DNA of 64,000 bases, taken from positions 2,972,001-3,036,000 of the forward strand of contig JAUTXW010002103.1 of NCBI GenBank assembly GCA_030620095.1, read 5' to 3'. Made by a program: the position numbers and the translations under genes. How positions within the stretch are numbered: position 1 is the first letter of the stretch; each line of letters opens with the position of its first letter. Below, piece after piece: positions 20,640 through 32,256 of the stretch. The notes below the pieces were generated by a model. The model saw nothing but the letters and a program-made list of their open reading frames with translations. It was not told the origin of the DNA and did no database searches. Origin of the DNA: Kuschelorhynchus macadamiae. Taxonomy: Eukaryota > Arthropoda > Insecta > Coleoptera > Curculionidae.

Positions 20640-23004
20640 GATTTATTGCTCTCAGTTCTATTTGAACAATGTAAATAAAGCCACTTATAACGGTATTTTT
20701 ACAACCACAAAAATAAAACTTTATATAAAAAAAATGTTTGAAAATTTAAATAATAACATAAGCTCTCGCACTATCTATATCGCCGCTCGAGCAAGCACTT
20801 TTCCTTGCGGATTTAAAATATCAACTGGACCTCTTACTATGTTTCAGATGGCTGGACATCCGTAGGAGGCGGAGTTTCACATAAATTCGCTATGTATGTG
20901 TTAGATAAGCACTTTCACATCTGGTGTAGGTTTATCTGGGACGATACATAATATTTTATTTATTTTCTCTGATTCCTACATGTTATTGGGTGTTTTTACC
21001 ACCTTATCTTCTAACAATTGGAAAAATATTTTACATTATTAATATTAATAAAATAAATTGGGCCACGTTTTGATTCCTAAGTGTTATTGGCTGTTTTCAC
21101 CCCCTTATCCCCTAACAGTTAAAACAATTTAGGATCAACCTAATTACCTCCAGAAAGATCCATTTAGTACCCTACCCAAAATTTTGATAAAATAAAATAT
21201 GCTATTTTCACCTACTTATCTTCTAAGGATATGGAAAATATATTTTAGGTATACCAATTAGGATTTTCCTAATCACCATCTAGAAGATGATCGTGGTATC
21301 GCACCCAAAATTTCTAGAAAATAAAGAAAATATATTCCCACAAGTTCTGTGTGATCGTTTTTATCCTTTTAATGTCTAAACATCGCTGTAATATTTTACA
21401 GGGGTATCCAATTCAACCCCCTAGTATGTACACATTGTTTTAGATCTATTTGAACAATGTAAATAAAGGCACTTATAACCAGGTATTTTTACAACCACAA
21501 AAATAAAACTGTATATAAAAAAATTTTTGAAAATTTAAATAATAACATAAGCTCTCGCACTGTCGATATCACCGCTTGAGCAAGCATTTTTCCTTGCGGA
21601 TTTAAAATATCAACTGGACCTCTTACTATGTCTCAGATGGCTGGACATCCGTAGGAGGCGGAGTTTCACATAAATTCGCTATGTATGTGTTAGATAAGCA
21701 CTTTCACATCTGGTGTAGGTTTATCTGGGACGATACATAATATTTTATTTATTTTCTCTGATTCCTACATGTTATTGGGTGTTTTTACCACTTTATCTTC
21801 TAACAATTGGAAAAATATTTTACATTATTAATATTAATAAAATAAATTGGGCCACGTTCTGATTCCTAAGTGTTATTGGCTGTTTTCACCCCCTTATCCC
21901 CTAACAATTAAAACAATTTAGGATCAACCTAATTACCTCCAGAAAGATGAATGTAGTACCCTTCTCAAAATGTTGATAAAATAAAATGTGCTATTTTCAC
22001 CTTCTTATCTTCTAAGAATATGGAAAATATATTTTAGGTATACCAATTAGGATTTTCCTAATCACCATCTAGAAGATGATTGTGGTATCGCGCCCAAAAT
22101 TTCTAAAAAATAAAGAAAATATATTCCCGCAAGTTCTGTGTGGTCGTTTTTATCCTTTTAATGTCTAAATATCGCCGTAATATTTTACAGGGGTATCCAA
22201 TTCAACCCCCTAGTATGTACACATTGCTTTAGATCTATTTGAACAATGTAAATAAAGGCACTTATAACCAGGTATTTTTACAACCACAAAAATAAAACTG
22301 TATATAAAAAAATGTTTGAAAATTTAAATAATAACCTAAGCTCTCGCACTATCGATATCACCGCTTGAACAAGCATTTTTCCTTGCGGATTTAAAATATC
22401 AACTGGACCTCTTACTATGTCTCAGATGGCTGGACATCCGTAGGAGGCGGAGTTTCACATAAATTCGCTATGTATGTGTTAGATAAGCACTTTCACATCT
22501 GGTGTAGGTTTATCTGTGACGATACATAAAATTTTATTTATTTTCTCTGATTCCTACATGTTATTGGGTGTTTTTACCACCTTATCTTCTAACAATTGGA
22601 AAAATATTTTACATTATTAATATTAATAAAATAAATTGGGCCATGTTCTGATTCCTAAGTGTTATTGGCTGTTTTCACCCCCTTATCCCCTAACAATTAA
22701 AACAATTTAGGATCAACCTAATTACCTCCAGAAAGATTAATTTTGATAAAATAAAATATGCTATTTTCACCTTCTTATCTTCTAAGAATATGGAAAATAT
22801 ATTTTAGGTATGCCAATTAGGATTTTCCTAATCACCATCTAGAAGATGATTGTGGTATCGCACCCAAAATTTCTAGAAAATAAAGAAAATATATTCCCGC
22901 AAGTTCTGTGTGGTCGTTTTTATCCTTTTAATGTCTAAATATCGCCGTAATATTTTACAGGGGTATCCAATTCAACCCCCTAGTATATACACATTGCTTT
23001 AGAT
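20640..23004. repeat. Three tandem copies of a ~789-bp unit
   Basis: The landmark TCTATTTGAACAATGTAAAT occurs at 20657, 21445 and 22234, giving periods of 788 and 789. The third copy lacks about 19 bases near 22737 and ends at about 23004. The copies differ by only a few per cent. Each unit contains two or three weaker internal sub-repeats, such as GTTATTGGSTGTTTT, CACCNNCTTATCYYCTAA, then an A-rich spacer. Open frame 20638-20865 is part of the unit and has no recognisable domain. I cannot assign the unit to a transposon class. Confidence 0.9.
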
Positions 23005-23800
23005 ATTAATTAACTTCTTAGTTTTGCATAATACACAGAAATATTGGATATTTGCTTTGATGCGGATTGCTGTTCACCATAATTCGTCGCCGAAAACCTT
23101 CGCCAACTTGTTGGACATAATGTTGCTGGGATTTATTTTAATTGGAGATTGATAGTAATTTACACTGATGATATCGAGATTTTTTTTTAAATATATTTTT
23201 TTACAAATAGTACTTGATTTTTTTTCATTTCACTATACTGGATGCATAAAAAAATTAAATCCTCTTGAGAGTCTTTAGTAGAGATCGCCAAGTGTCTTTT
23301 ATACTAGAGAATTGAGTATTGCTATTAAACATGATGCTGCTACTGTCTGTAATAACTCATAACTAGGGCATTATGCACTATCAGTTTTGGCTTTCATTAT
23401 ATTTATGTCAATGCATCTTGCGTGTTCTGCAATGTAACTTTCTTTTCCAGATTTAGTAATAGTAATGTTTGAACTTCAATTGAAGCTTTATAAATATATT
23501 ATTGGTTTTTGTATACTCTCACCATTATTGTACGCTGATAAGGTTTTGTTTTCATTTTCATGTTTTAAATTATTTCTTGAAATTTAATCTGTGATATAAT
23601 ATTAATAGTTTTTGTGCTTGTATTGTTTTTAATAGGTGTAAGGATAAAGTCATACTCGTATTTGGAGAATGTATTTTAAATTATGTTTTCAACACACAAT
23701 AAACGATGTTTATGGTTGATGATGTAGTTTTTCTTTGTTGAGCTGATATCACGATTCTGCAATTAATTCTATCCATCTAAAGATATATTGACCTGTTTTA
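23005..23800. other. No gene recognised
   Basis: AT-rich stretch after the tandem array with no convincing open frame and no repeat that I can match elsewhere in the window. Confidence 0.45.
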
Positions 23801-23960
23801 ACCAGTGGCGGCTCGCCAGGGGACACGGGTGAAGCTTCACCTACATTTTCCAATCAGTTTACTTAAAAATTAAAATAGTAAGCAGTTTATAATTTACATT
23901 TCTATTATAAAAAATTCAAAAAACATTTATTATGTAAAATTCAGCATAAGAAACAAGGTA

Positions 23961-24354
23961 CACTGTCTCCAGTGATCTCTATAACCTAGCCCTGCTTTTA
24001 AAGTCACCAATTATAAACTAGATATATACGCAAAAAACGGTCATTAAAACAAATTAAAATAAAAATCACGACTTATTATCACAGGCAACAGAATTTCTTG
24101 CTTCAATCTTGCTTTTAAAGTAACCTTTGTTACGTTAGATATATTTTTATATTAGTGATTCACTGTCTCCAGTGCTATTAGCCCTGCTTTTAAAGTCACC
24201 AATTATAAACTAGATATATACGCAAAAAACGGTCATTAAAACAAATTAAAATAAAAATCACGACTTATTATCACAGGCAACAGAATTTCTTGCTTCAATC
24301 TTGCTTTTAAAGTAACCTCTGTTACGTTAGATATATTTTTCAATGCATTAGTGA
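23961..24354. repeat. Tandem duplication of ~200 bp
   Basis: CACTGTCTCCAGTG begins at 23961 and again at 24161. The following ~190 bases, including AAACTAGATATATACGCAAA and TATCACAGGCAACAGAATTT, are almost identical. The copies differ mainly by a short deletion after the first landmark (ATCTCTATAACCTAG in copy 1 against CTATTAG in copy 2). It lies next to the left end of the CAGTGGCGG element. Confidence 0.9.
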
Positions 24355-24639
24355 TAAACGGAGCCAGAAATGAAAAACTGGATTGAAAAACCATGGTTTT
24401 ATGAGACGGAGTATTTAGTCTCGCGTACCCTTCTCAATTCTCTTTGATGGACATCAGACCGAAGTGTAATTTTAGCAAAAAGATAATTGGGTGTTTGAGT
24501 ATTCAGTATTTGACGTACAAAACAGACACTGATTCCGCATCTTTTGCAGTCTCGAGCGACTTTCATTTGTTAAACATGGGTCATAAACCACATCATCATA
24601 ATGAAAATGACAAAAAACGAGGGAGCTAACAAGTATTTT

Positions 24640-26843
24640 TTTAGTGTCTCCAGCAAATTCTTAAAAGGATAAAGCCTCTTCAAGCAAGACCTTACGACAG
24701 ACATCCGAAACATGACTCTCAAATTTCAATCTTGAATCAATCGTCAGCCCTAGATTTTTAATAGACTCGTTGAACTCGATCACTTGTCCATCCACCAGAG
24801 CTCAAGATCACCGACCTTGAGAGGTGATAGTTTGAACCTTAACATTGTGAAGATCTTCATTAATTATATTTCTTGCCCGATCCTTTCCATTAGGTGAAAA
24901 ATCAAACTAGAGCTGAATATCATCAGCATAAAGATGGATGTAGCAGGATTTAGGAGCAGACTGTATGTCAGCAATACAAAGAAAAAGTAAAGGACCCAAG
25001 ACTGAGCGGAACACATCAGAGTCAAATGACCTTAAATTAGATTCAGCTATAGTAGTATGTGAATTGAATATATTTTTATTGGCGACCAAGAAGATAACCG
25101 CACAACCACGAATTGCATAATATCCAGGCAGGTCAAAGAGGTGACTCGCTGTCGGTTAATAGCACCCAAGCAATTATCAAGAACGTTGCACAAAGCAGTA
25201 ACCGTTCCAAACCCACAACGAAAGCCAGATTGACAATCTGGTATAATTCCACTTTCATCAAGAAAGATAGTTAGTTGCCCATGCAACAACGATTCGGCAA
25301 TCTTCAAAGGCACCGGTAACAAACTGATAGGTCTTAAATTTTCCAGGCGCTCAATAGTACCAGAAAATGCCTTAGGAATTGGTTTAACAAACGCGAGTTT
25401 CCACTGTTCTGGAACAATCCCGATTAAGAAGGATACATATGTGATATGTGACAGTGGAGCCGTTACATAGTTTAGCGACAACTGAAGCATCTTAGCAGAA
25501 ATACCGTATGTGGCTTTTGCTTTAGAATAAGTGATTTGATCACATCAATAGAGCCAAGAGAAAAATCGAACTGAGAATGTGAGAATGTCCCACACTTAAA
25601 ACTGTTCATGTACGTCGGGTCAGCAGGAAGACGTTTTACTGAATCAGTAAAAAAGTTATTAATTTTATTACGGTCACAACGAAGGGAAGGTAGTATTTCT
25701 GAAGGTTTGCCAGCTCTGTGAATATCCCACTTATGCAAATAGCACCACAGTAATTTGGGACTGTTTTAACATGTCTTGAGAGTTTGAGAAAAACATGTTC
25801 TTTGTTCTGTTCTAAGAGCGGTGTTATAATATTTCCTCAAAGAATAGAAATATACCTTGTGACTGGCCAATCCAGATCTTTTATACCTAAGCCATGCTCT
25901 TTCCTTAAGGGCCTTTATCCTGGTCAGGGTATCAGTAAACCAGGGCTTTTTACGCTTCTTAGGGTTGTCCCTTATGCAAATAAGAGGGGCGTACGTATCG
26001 AAGACGTTTGAAAGTATAAAAATTTATTATTTATATCATTCATTTTGTACATTTCAGACCAGTCAATCAAACTAATCTCATGATAGAACTCAGTTTTATT
26101 AAAATTTTTAAAATCACGGACAAACTTAGCTATGTTTTTAGGTTTTTCAAAAGACATATCTATAGTGCATTGGACCATGTTATGGTCAGCGAGAGAAAAG
26201 CAAGAAACGTCTGCGCTAACAACTTTAAAAGAAGCATTTGTAACAATCACATCAATAAGAGATTCAGAAAAAGCAGTAATACGTGTAGGAAAACGAATAT
26301 GCTACATACAAAGGTGAGAATACATCAGAGAGTTAAAATATTTTGACATAGGTGTGTCAATAAAAAGATTAATATTTACATCACACAGAAGGACAAAGTG
26401 CTCAATACCTATGCTGGCCAAATAGACTACGATATCGAATAAAGTTGATTTATTAGTATAATTTTGATCAGGAGGCCTGTAGAACACTCCCAAGGCACAA
26501 GTTATACCATGTAAATTAACCTTTAAGACAAGATGTTCAAGATGATTGCCACCATCAACTGGCACATGCAGTACTGAGAACCCTATACCTCTGCGAATGT
26601 ACAGGCAGACGCCACCACCCCTTGCAGGCACTTAGTTTGGGAACTAACAGAGCTAATGTGAACTTCGATCTGAAAAAACCCATCGACCCAGACGTTCTCA
26701 TTCTCCAAACAAAAATCAACTTGCAGTTTATTCTCAAGAGTTTTGATGTTATTCATCATGGTGTCAAGCTTGCGCTTTAACGTTCTATTTAATACACTTA
26801 GTTCCTTCATCTGCATTTTCAATTCTTGATTATCATTGTTCAA
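24640..26843 (-). pseudogene. LINE relic (copy F): coiled coil, endonuclease, RT
   Basis: On the minus strand a coiled-coil ORF1 end (26583-26843, KMQMKELSVLNRTLKRKLD) is directly followed by endonuclease sequence: ARGGGVCLYIRRGIGFSVLH (26631 on), LGVFYRPPDQNYT, FVLLCDVNINL. A linker (25972-26250) leads into RT: GIVPEQWKLAFVKPIPK, NLRPISLLPVPLKIAE, CQSGFRCGFGTVTAL, then after a deletion SVLGPLLFLCIADIQSAP and the catalytic LYADDIQL (24907-25089). Homology continues with damage to about 24640. Stops and frameshifts occur in every domain. It is a different subfamily from copies A to E. Confidence 0.8.
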
Positions 26844-26909
26844 CTTTCACAACTCGTTATCTTTGTTATAAAAATGTAGTATGTTTTATATACATTCACA
26901 TTATTTATT

Positions 26910-27375
26910 TAATTAGAATAGAATAGAATAGGATATATTACCAGAAAATCATACATTCCGTACACAGGATCGTCAAGAAATTTACAATAAAATAAATTAT
27001 AGTCAATGAATAAATACAATAAAATAATATAACCAAACTAATCAATATCACGATAAATAGAATTTAAATAGCATATAAACAAATAAATAAAAAAATAGAC
27101 ATAACAAAAAACAATAAACATTCTACCAAGCCTGACAATCATCAGGGACAATCACCAAAAGACAACAAAAATCTTAATAAAATAAATATAAATTTGTCAA
27201 ATACTCCTTCGTTTTCACTCCTTGTAATTTATAAACTCCGCTGTAGAATAAAAAGCCTTGTCCAGGAGAAATTCTTTTACATTTTTAAAAATTTTACCTT
27301 GATACCGCTTGAATCTTTGTGACAGTTTATTGTATAAATACACGCAGTTGTATAAAGGGGATCCTCTTATATTAT
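26910..27375 (-). pseudogene. LINE 3'-end fragment (copy G)
   Basis: Minus strand reads RGSPLYNCVYLYNKLSQRFK, then GKIFKNVKEFLLDKAFYSTA and EFINYKE before a stop near 27220. This matches the usual C-terminus of non-LTR polyproteins (compare IYNKLPDNYK and IAQCFYSVHEYL near 62760-62880). A non-coding tail follows and ends in a TAGAA-type short repeat at about 26910-26930, typical of LINE 3' ends. Confidence 0.65.
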
Positions 27376-28514
27376 ATTATTATTTTCTATCAAAACTAGT
27401 GCGTTATATACTCAAAAAATAATAATGACTTAAAAACGTAGCGTGATGAATACATTTTCATAAGAGCGTCTCGTTGAGGAATCACAATCAGCAGTTAACA
27501 ATTCCGCTTCAGACTCCCCGCGCACGCCGGCTGTCACGTTTAGATTTGTTTATGGCAGTTGTTATGGCAACGCAATGGTAAATATCCGCAAGCCAAATAG
27601 ATTATAGAAATGGGAGCGGCATAAAACTGCTGCTGCAGGTTGCAGGCGCTTGTTATAGAGTTAATGTAAATTAGTGCGTTCGGATCGTCGGAGGCGGAAG
27701 CAGTTTTGCATCAATCGGATCGAGTCGAAACTAGCTTTAATATATAGGTACATAAATGTTTGTAAAGAACAAAAAATATATTTAAAATCTTATACATTTA
27801 TATTATTTCCCCTAAGTATTAAAAAACGCTTCAAAGCTATGGATAATTAACATCATAAAAAGGTTAAAAAATAGCCCTTTCGGGCGTAGTGCCCCGGAAA
27901 ATGTTCGCCTGCGGCGCCATTTTTGCCTACAGCAATGTGCACCTAGCTATGCTGCGCTCCGCTCGTTCTTACAACCACGACTCACGAGCCGCCACTGGTT
28001 CTAATGTATGATGCTAATAAAACTATTGGTCGTTTGAGTCTGCATATTATTAATTAAGCACGCACTCACGGAATAATTAATTTAAAATAATTGTATATGG
28101 TACGTATGGCCGTTATTTAAATATAATTTGAATCGATAGGGTCAGTTGACTATGAATTGGCAACATAGTAAATTTTGGCCATCGAGCTATTAACAGAACA
28201 GCTCGATGATATACATAAACAATGGTAAAACCGCATGGCTAGATAAATATGTAAACTCATAAGAATGAGTAAAATAAAAAAGTTCCAATTATTCTTATTG
28301 TGAAAAGCCGTTTAGCAGGAAATTTTCTTTTAATATAAGGTGAGTGTAAAATAATAAAAAAAATCAAATAAGAACAATTATCGTCAAACCCAGCAACACA
28401 ACAGTTTTTTGTGAGCTATTCAATACTGCTACGCATATTAATTTTTTTAACACAACTTTTAATGGAAAATATGCACAACTCTTCCAAACCCAACTCGAGT
28501 TGGCAAATCTTATT
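27376..28514. other. Non-coding, includes GC-richer patches
   Basis: No gene is seen. 27515-27535 (CCCCGCGCACGCCGGCTGTC) and 27870-27990 are GC-rich islands within the right part of the CAGTGGCGG-bounded region; the portion after 28000 is ordinary AT-rich sequence. Confidence 0.45.
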
Positions 28515-29050
28515 GCCGCAGATATTAGCTATTTGCCAGATTGCTCTCCGCCCGGGGCTTAGTCAGGACTGGGACGACATTTCCAGATAATTTACATTTT
28601 ATTCCGGTTTGGAGGCCTTATCGATGGGATGTCCGTATGGCGAGCTCTAACTCCCGAAAGACACCGATATTCCATTTAAATTATTCCTAGCTTTTTTTTT
28701 AATCCGGGTTTCCACTAGGAGCCCTTAAGGGTACTACTGATCACGAGATGACCTTTTCTTTCAAGCTATCCCCTCACCCCTCCTACTCACGCCTCATTGT
28801 GGCCATATTAGCGTGCTAATATTCTATGTAGAACTGGGAGATGAACAGGATAAAAAGCAGTAACAACTAGGCCTCACACGTTCACAGAGTCTGCTCCCTT
28901 TCTAGCGGGGCGTGGTCCGTTAGTTTCTGCATTGAACGGTTGGGTCTCCCACCTCCCTCCGAAACAAAGCAGCTAAATCGGACACATGGAACCACTTATA
29001 TTAAAAACACAGAGGTCTGCCTTCCACGAGTTGGTTCGAAAGACTATCTT
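28515..29050 (+). repeat. Dispersed ~520-bp repeat, copy 1
   Basis: Starts near GCCAGATTGCTCTCCGCCCG and runs through TTCCGGTTTGGAGGCCTTAT, TCACGAGATGACCTTTTCTT, TCAAGCTATCCCCTCACCCC and GAGTCTGCTCCCTTTCTAGC to AGGTCTGCCTTCCACGAGTT. The same blocks in the same order make up 59675-60195, and its two ends alone make up 53835-53990. The unit is much richer in GC than its surroundings. It has stops in all frames, and I do not recognise the family. Confidence 0.85.
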
Positions 29051-30281
29051 CCAGTTTTTAAATAGAAAAATATTCTCAACAATTGTCAATATCATATGTT
29101 TCGAGCCGCAATGCGCAGGTGTATTTTCTGAATAAAATAAGTGGATGAAAGTTGGCCACCTCTTATTTTTCGTTGTGCAAGCAGGTTATGTGAGTTGCAT
29201 GCACCGGTGTCCTTATTTTATTTCATGTATAAACTCATCTTTTGTTGAAAATTATTCGGTATTTACAAGAGCTTAGGATTCATTCTTTCATCTGTTAGGC
29301 AAAAGACAAAACAATATCCCCGATGTTGAGAGATTTGGGAAATCATTTTTTACATATTTGTGATGTTTAAAATCGTTTGATTAAAAATGCATTTTAAAAA
29401 ATAAATCGTGGCAATTCGTATTAGAGAGAGGATCGGACCTTTAATGGCCTTAAGAGACAAAGACAATATTAAAATCCTTGCTTGATGATTAGAACTGAAG
29501 AATATTAGAAGACACTATCATAGACATAGTAGCGGTCAATATGTACTTCTTTTTTTATGCTTTATTTTTCTATATATAAACAAGGCTTTTACGTTAAACG
29601 TGTATGAAATTTATATTGTGTTCCAGTATAATTAGTGACGTTAAGTTTTATTCTTTAAAGCGCAGAACACTTAATTAAACTTAATTTTTCTATCTGTATT
29701 TTTCGGTGTTTTGTTAGATACTTTTTTGAAATATAAGTTATAAATGGTTATACTTAGTTTCAACATTAAAATTATCACTCATTTTTTTGTAGCACAGATG
29801 TGTAGTTTCTTTTTAAGTTTCGTTTTTGTAGGTTAGTTTTTACGTAAACGGATACGAAGCTTCATTGTGTTCCGTGCATAACGGTTTGGATTTCACCAAA
29901 CGTATTCGTATGTTGCTGGATTCCTTTGGCGCGAGAATATTTATTGAAGTATTGAATTGGCTTAGTATAAAAAAATGGCTTGAATCGGATTAAATAACCC
30001 GAAGGCTCTTGTAGAGATTAAGTATTTTTAATATTCTCACTTTTTTTGGATTCACTGTAGAGCTTACTGCGGAATAAACACATTTCAGCAAAAAAAAGCA
30101 TAACAAATAGTTGTAACTTTGTAAGGCAATATATAGTTATGAACGTCTACTTTTACTTTAATTATGTTAAAATTGCACACAGAATAGATAATTAGAGTAT
30201 ATTATTATATAATATACTCTTTTCTAATTTAAGTTCTAATGTTAAAAGTGTATCGACAAAATACGCCAATACTCAATAAGT
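29051..30281. other. No gene recognised
   Basis: AT-rich sequence with no recognisable open frame. A TATTATATAATATACTC palindrome near 30195-30225 is the only structured spot noticed. Confidence 0.45.
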
Positions 30282-30850
30282 GTTTTCATCATGCTCCGGT
30301 TTCACTAACCGTTGGTCTCAAACGGTTAGCATTGGTCTGTCAGATAACGACGTTTTGATTGCGTCATGTATAGAACATGGTGAAAACGTGTGGTTACCTA
30401 TTTCAAGTGACAGCTAAAGTAAATGATTAATTATGTTTTGATTTTGCAAAAAAATAGTAACAAATATGGAGAAACAATTAGCAATTTATATGTAAAAGTT
30501 TATTTTTTAATAGCAATATTGTACCTGTAATAAGCAATTTGTCATTTTTCATGAAACCTTCAAATACGCAAAAAACAAATAATATCAAACACAAAACCAG
30601 ATATAACACTAGAAGACTATAAAAATAATTCATTTAATGATAAAAATAAATAATTACGCTGTTTCCAATTTGTAAACAAACCGCTATATTTTGTTTGTTT
30701 CTAGAACCGCGACCGGGACCATTCCATATCCCCGACATGGTTAGCAATTTGACAGACCAGTTATCGAACCATTCTGCTGGTGACGTCACTACTTACATCG
30801 TGAATTCTCGAGGCTCGAGGTGGTCAGCCGAACCGGAGCATGGTGAAAAC
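30282..30850. mobile_element. MITE with ~18-bp inverted ends
   Basis: Left end GTTTTCATCATGCTCCGG (30282-30299) and right end CCGGAGCATGGTGAAAAC (30833-30850) are inverted copies with one mismatch. Subterminal similarity continues (GGTCTGTCAGATAACGA on the left against ACAGACCAGTTATCGAACC on the right). The 569-bp body has no coding capacity. No clean target-site duplication is seen. The class (hAT-like or other) is undetermined. Confidence 0.75.
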
Positions 30851-31046
30851 TTCTAAATAGTTGTTCAACTAATAAATTCTTAAACAGACAATTCATGACT
30901 AATCGGCCATTTCCTCGTATTCAAAAATCAATATTGCCAAATTTAATTTCATTTTATCAGCTTAGAATTCATTACTGTTTATTAGAGTTGTTAATAATAT
31001 TTTGTTGCGTCGTTATCATTAGGAGCACAAGGTGAAACAGTAAAGG

Positions 31047-31212
31047 GTTAGCACCAGGTTAGGTGCCGAAGACACCATCATTAAAGCCATAACATAAAAA
31101 CCCGTTTAGCACAAAAGCTGCCAGCCGTTGATACAATCGGTAAATCAGTACCGGGTTAGCACCAGGTTAGCCACCGAAGGCATCATCATTAAAGCTATAA
31201 CATAAAAAACGG
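31047..31212. repeat. Short direct repeat
   Basis: GGGTTAGCACCAGGTTAG followed by CCGAAG, ATCATTAAAGC and TATAACATAAAAA occurs twice, starting at 31047 and 31154, about 107 bases apart, with a few differences. It is non-coding. Confidence 0.8.
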
Positions 31213-32018
31213 TACAGCTCATTCACTGTGAACGTAGAGTTAAATTTAAGATATTTGTATCATACATCAAGAACTGTAAGGCAATTTGGCAACACGGTAA
31301 GGATCTTTTCATTTCTAATGCCATATTAAAGAGTTTTTGCACTGCAATATTTTGAAATTGTAGTAATTTTGGGCAATTTTTTTTTCTGGATCAAAAGTGT
31401 TTCATCCGCAAATTTTATTTTTTTAATCTGTACTATAAGACATGGGCTTTCGTTTCAAATTTGAAAAAATCTTAAACCCCGAAATACTTACTTTCAACAA
31501 GACCCAAACTGATTTTCCCAAAAAAAAAATGAAGAGGCATTCCCAAGGAATGCTTTAACTAAGGTCCACATATACCCCTATCGAACCTGGTTCTTTAGGC
31601 TGCAATGTAAGGATTAATATTTCATATTGACAAATGTAGTCTGCTACCAATAAAAAAACATATTTAATACAATTTACTAAATAGCTATTCATAAAATATA
31701 TCACAAAGGCTTATATATTAAATAAATATATACATTTTCTTAACTATAAAACTTGGACACAGTAAAGGCAAAAAAATGCTTAAATTAATATTACCTGGAA
31801 AACTTCATAATCTAAATATTTACATCATATTTTTACAAATTATGTTCTTAGTGGATAATGAAATATTAAATCAACAGATTCTTATTACCCGTCTTAAGCA
31901 AATAATATATTTTTTTCCACTCTGTATGAAAAATTGATTTTTTTCAATGGTTCAATGAAAATGAAAGGTACATCCGTTAAACAAATAGCACAAGACTTGA
32001 CAATTACTCTCTCTTGAC

Positions 32019-32024
32019 TTTATT
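32019..32024 (-). promoter_or_regulatory. Candidate poly(A) signal of TVP23
   Basis: TTTATT on + (AATAAA on -) lies 22 bases after the TVP23 stop codon. This is very close, so a more distal signal may also be used. Confidence 0.35.
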
Positions 32025-32046
32025 AGACAATATTTCTATTTAATAC

Positions 32047-32256
32047 TCAAACTGTATTTGTTGGCTGGTTCATTTGATTTGGATTTGCTGGTGGAGCTGC
32101 CGACTGTCTTGTTACAATATTTATTGCACCTTGCATCACCTGTTTTTTGAAAAAGTCTGAAGTAACAGTGCCTAAGCTATTTTTGTTTCCGACTTTGCAT
32201 CGAATGTATCCATGTAAATTTGCACCATTTAAGGTCAGGGCTATCAACACCACTAA
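32047..32256 (-). CDS. TVP23B: TVP23 exon 4 (terminal)
   Basis: Acceptor TTTTTTTGCAG|TTAGTG. It encodes LVVLIALTLNGANLHGYIRC and a cytosolic tail ending QMNQPTNTV before TGA. It is separated from exon 3 by nearly 13 kb of inserted repeats, yet the phase (0) and the family sequence join without a gap. Confidence 0.9.
   Translation of the reverse strand, partial: LVVLIALTLNGANLHGYIRCKVGNKNSLGTVTSDFFKKQVMQGAINIVTRQSAAPPANPNQMNQPTNTV

Larger units (their letters stand above)
23802..27999. mobile_element. Region bounded by inverted CCAGTGGCGGCTCG ends
   Basis: CCAGTGGCGGCTCGCCAGG starts at 23802 and its inverse, CACGAGCCGCCACTGG, ends at 27998. These look like the short terminal inverted repeats of a cut-and-paste DNA element, and the GC-richer right subterminal part (27870-27990, GGGCGTAGTGCCCC and TGCGCTCCGCTCG) contrasts with the surroundings. 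Inside are a 200-bp tandem duplication and two LINE fragments but no transposase, so it would be a non-autonomous element enlarged by later insertions. The outer flanks do not show an obvious target duplication. Confidence 0.5.

Noticed and set aside
20638..20865. 75-aa open frame at the start of the tandem array
   Set aside because: The corresponding frame is not kept open in the second and third units, so it is not under coding constraint.
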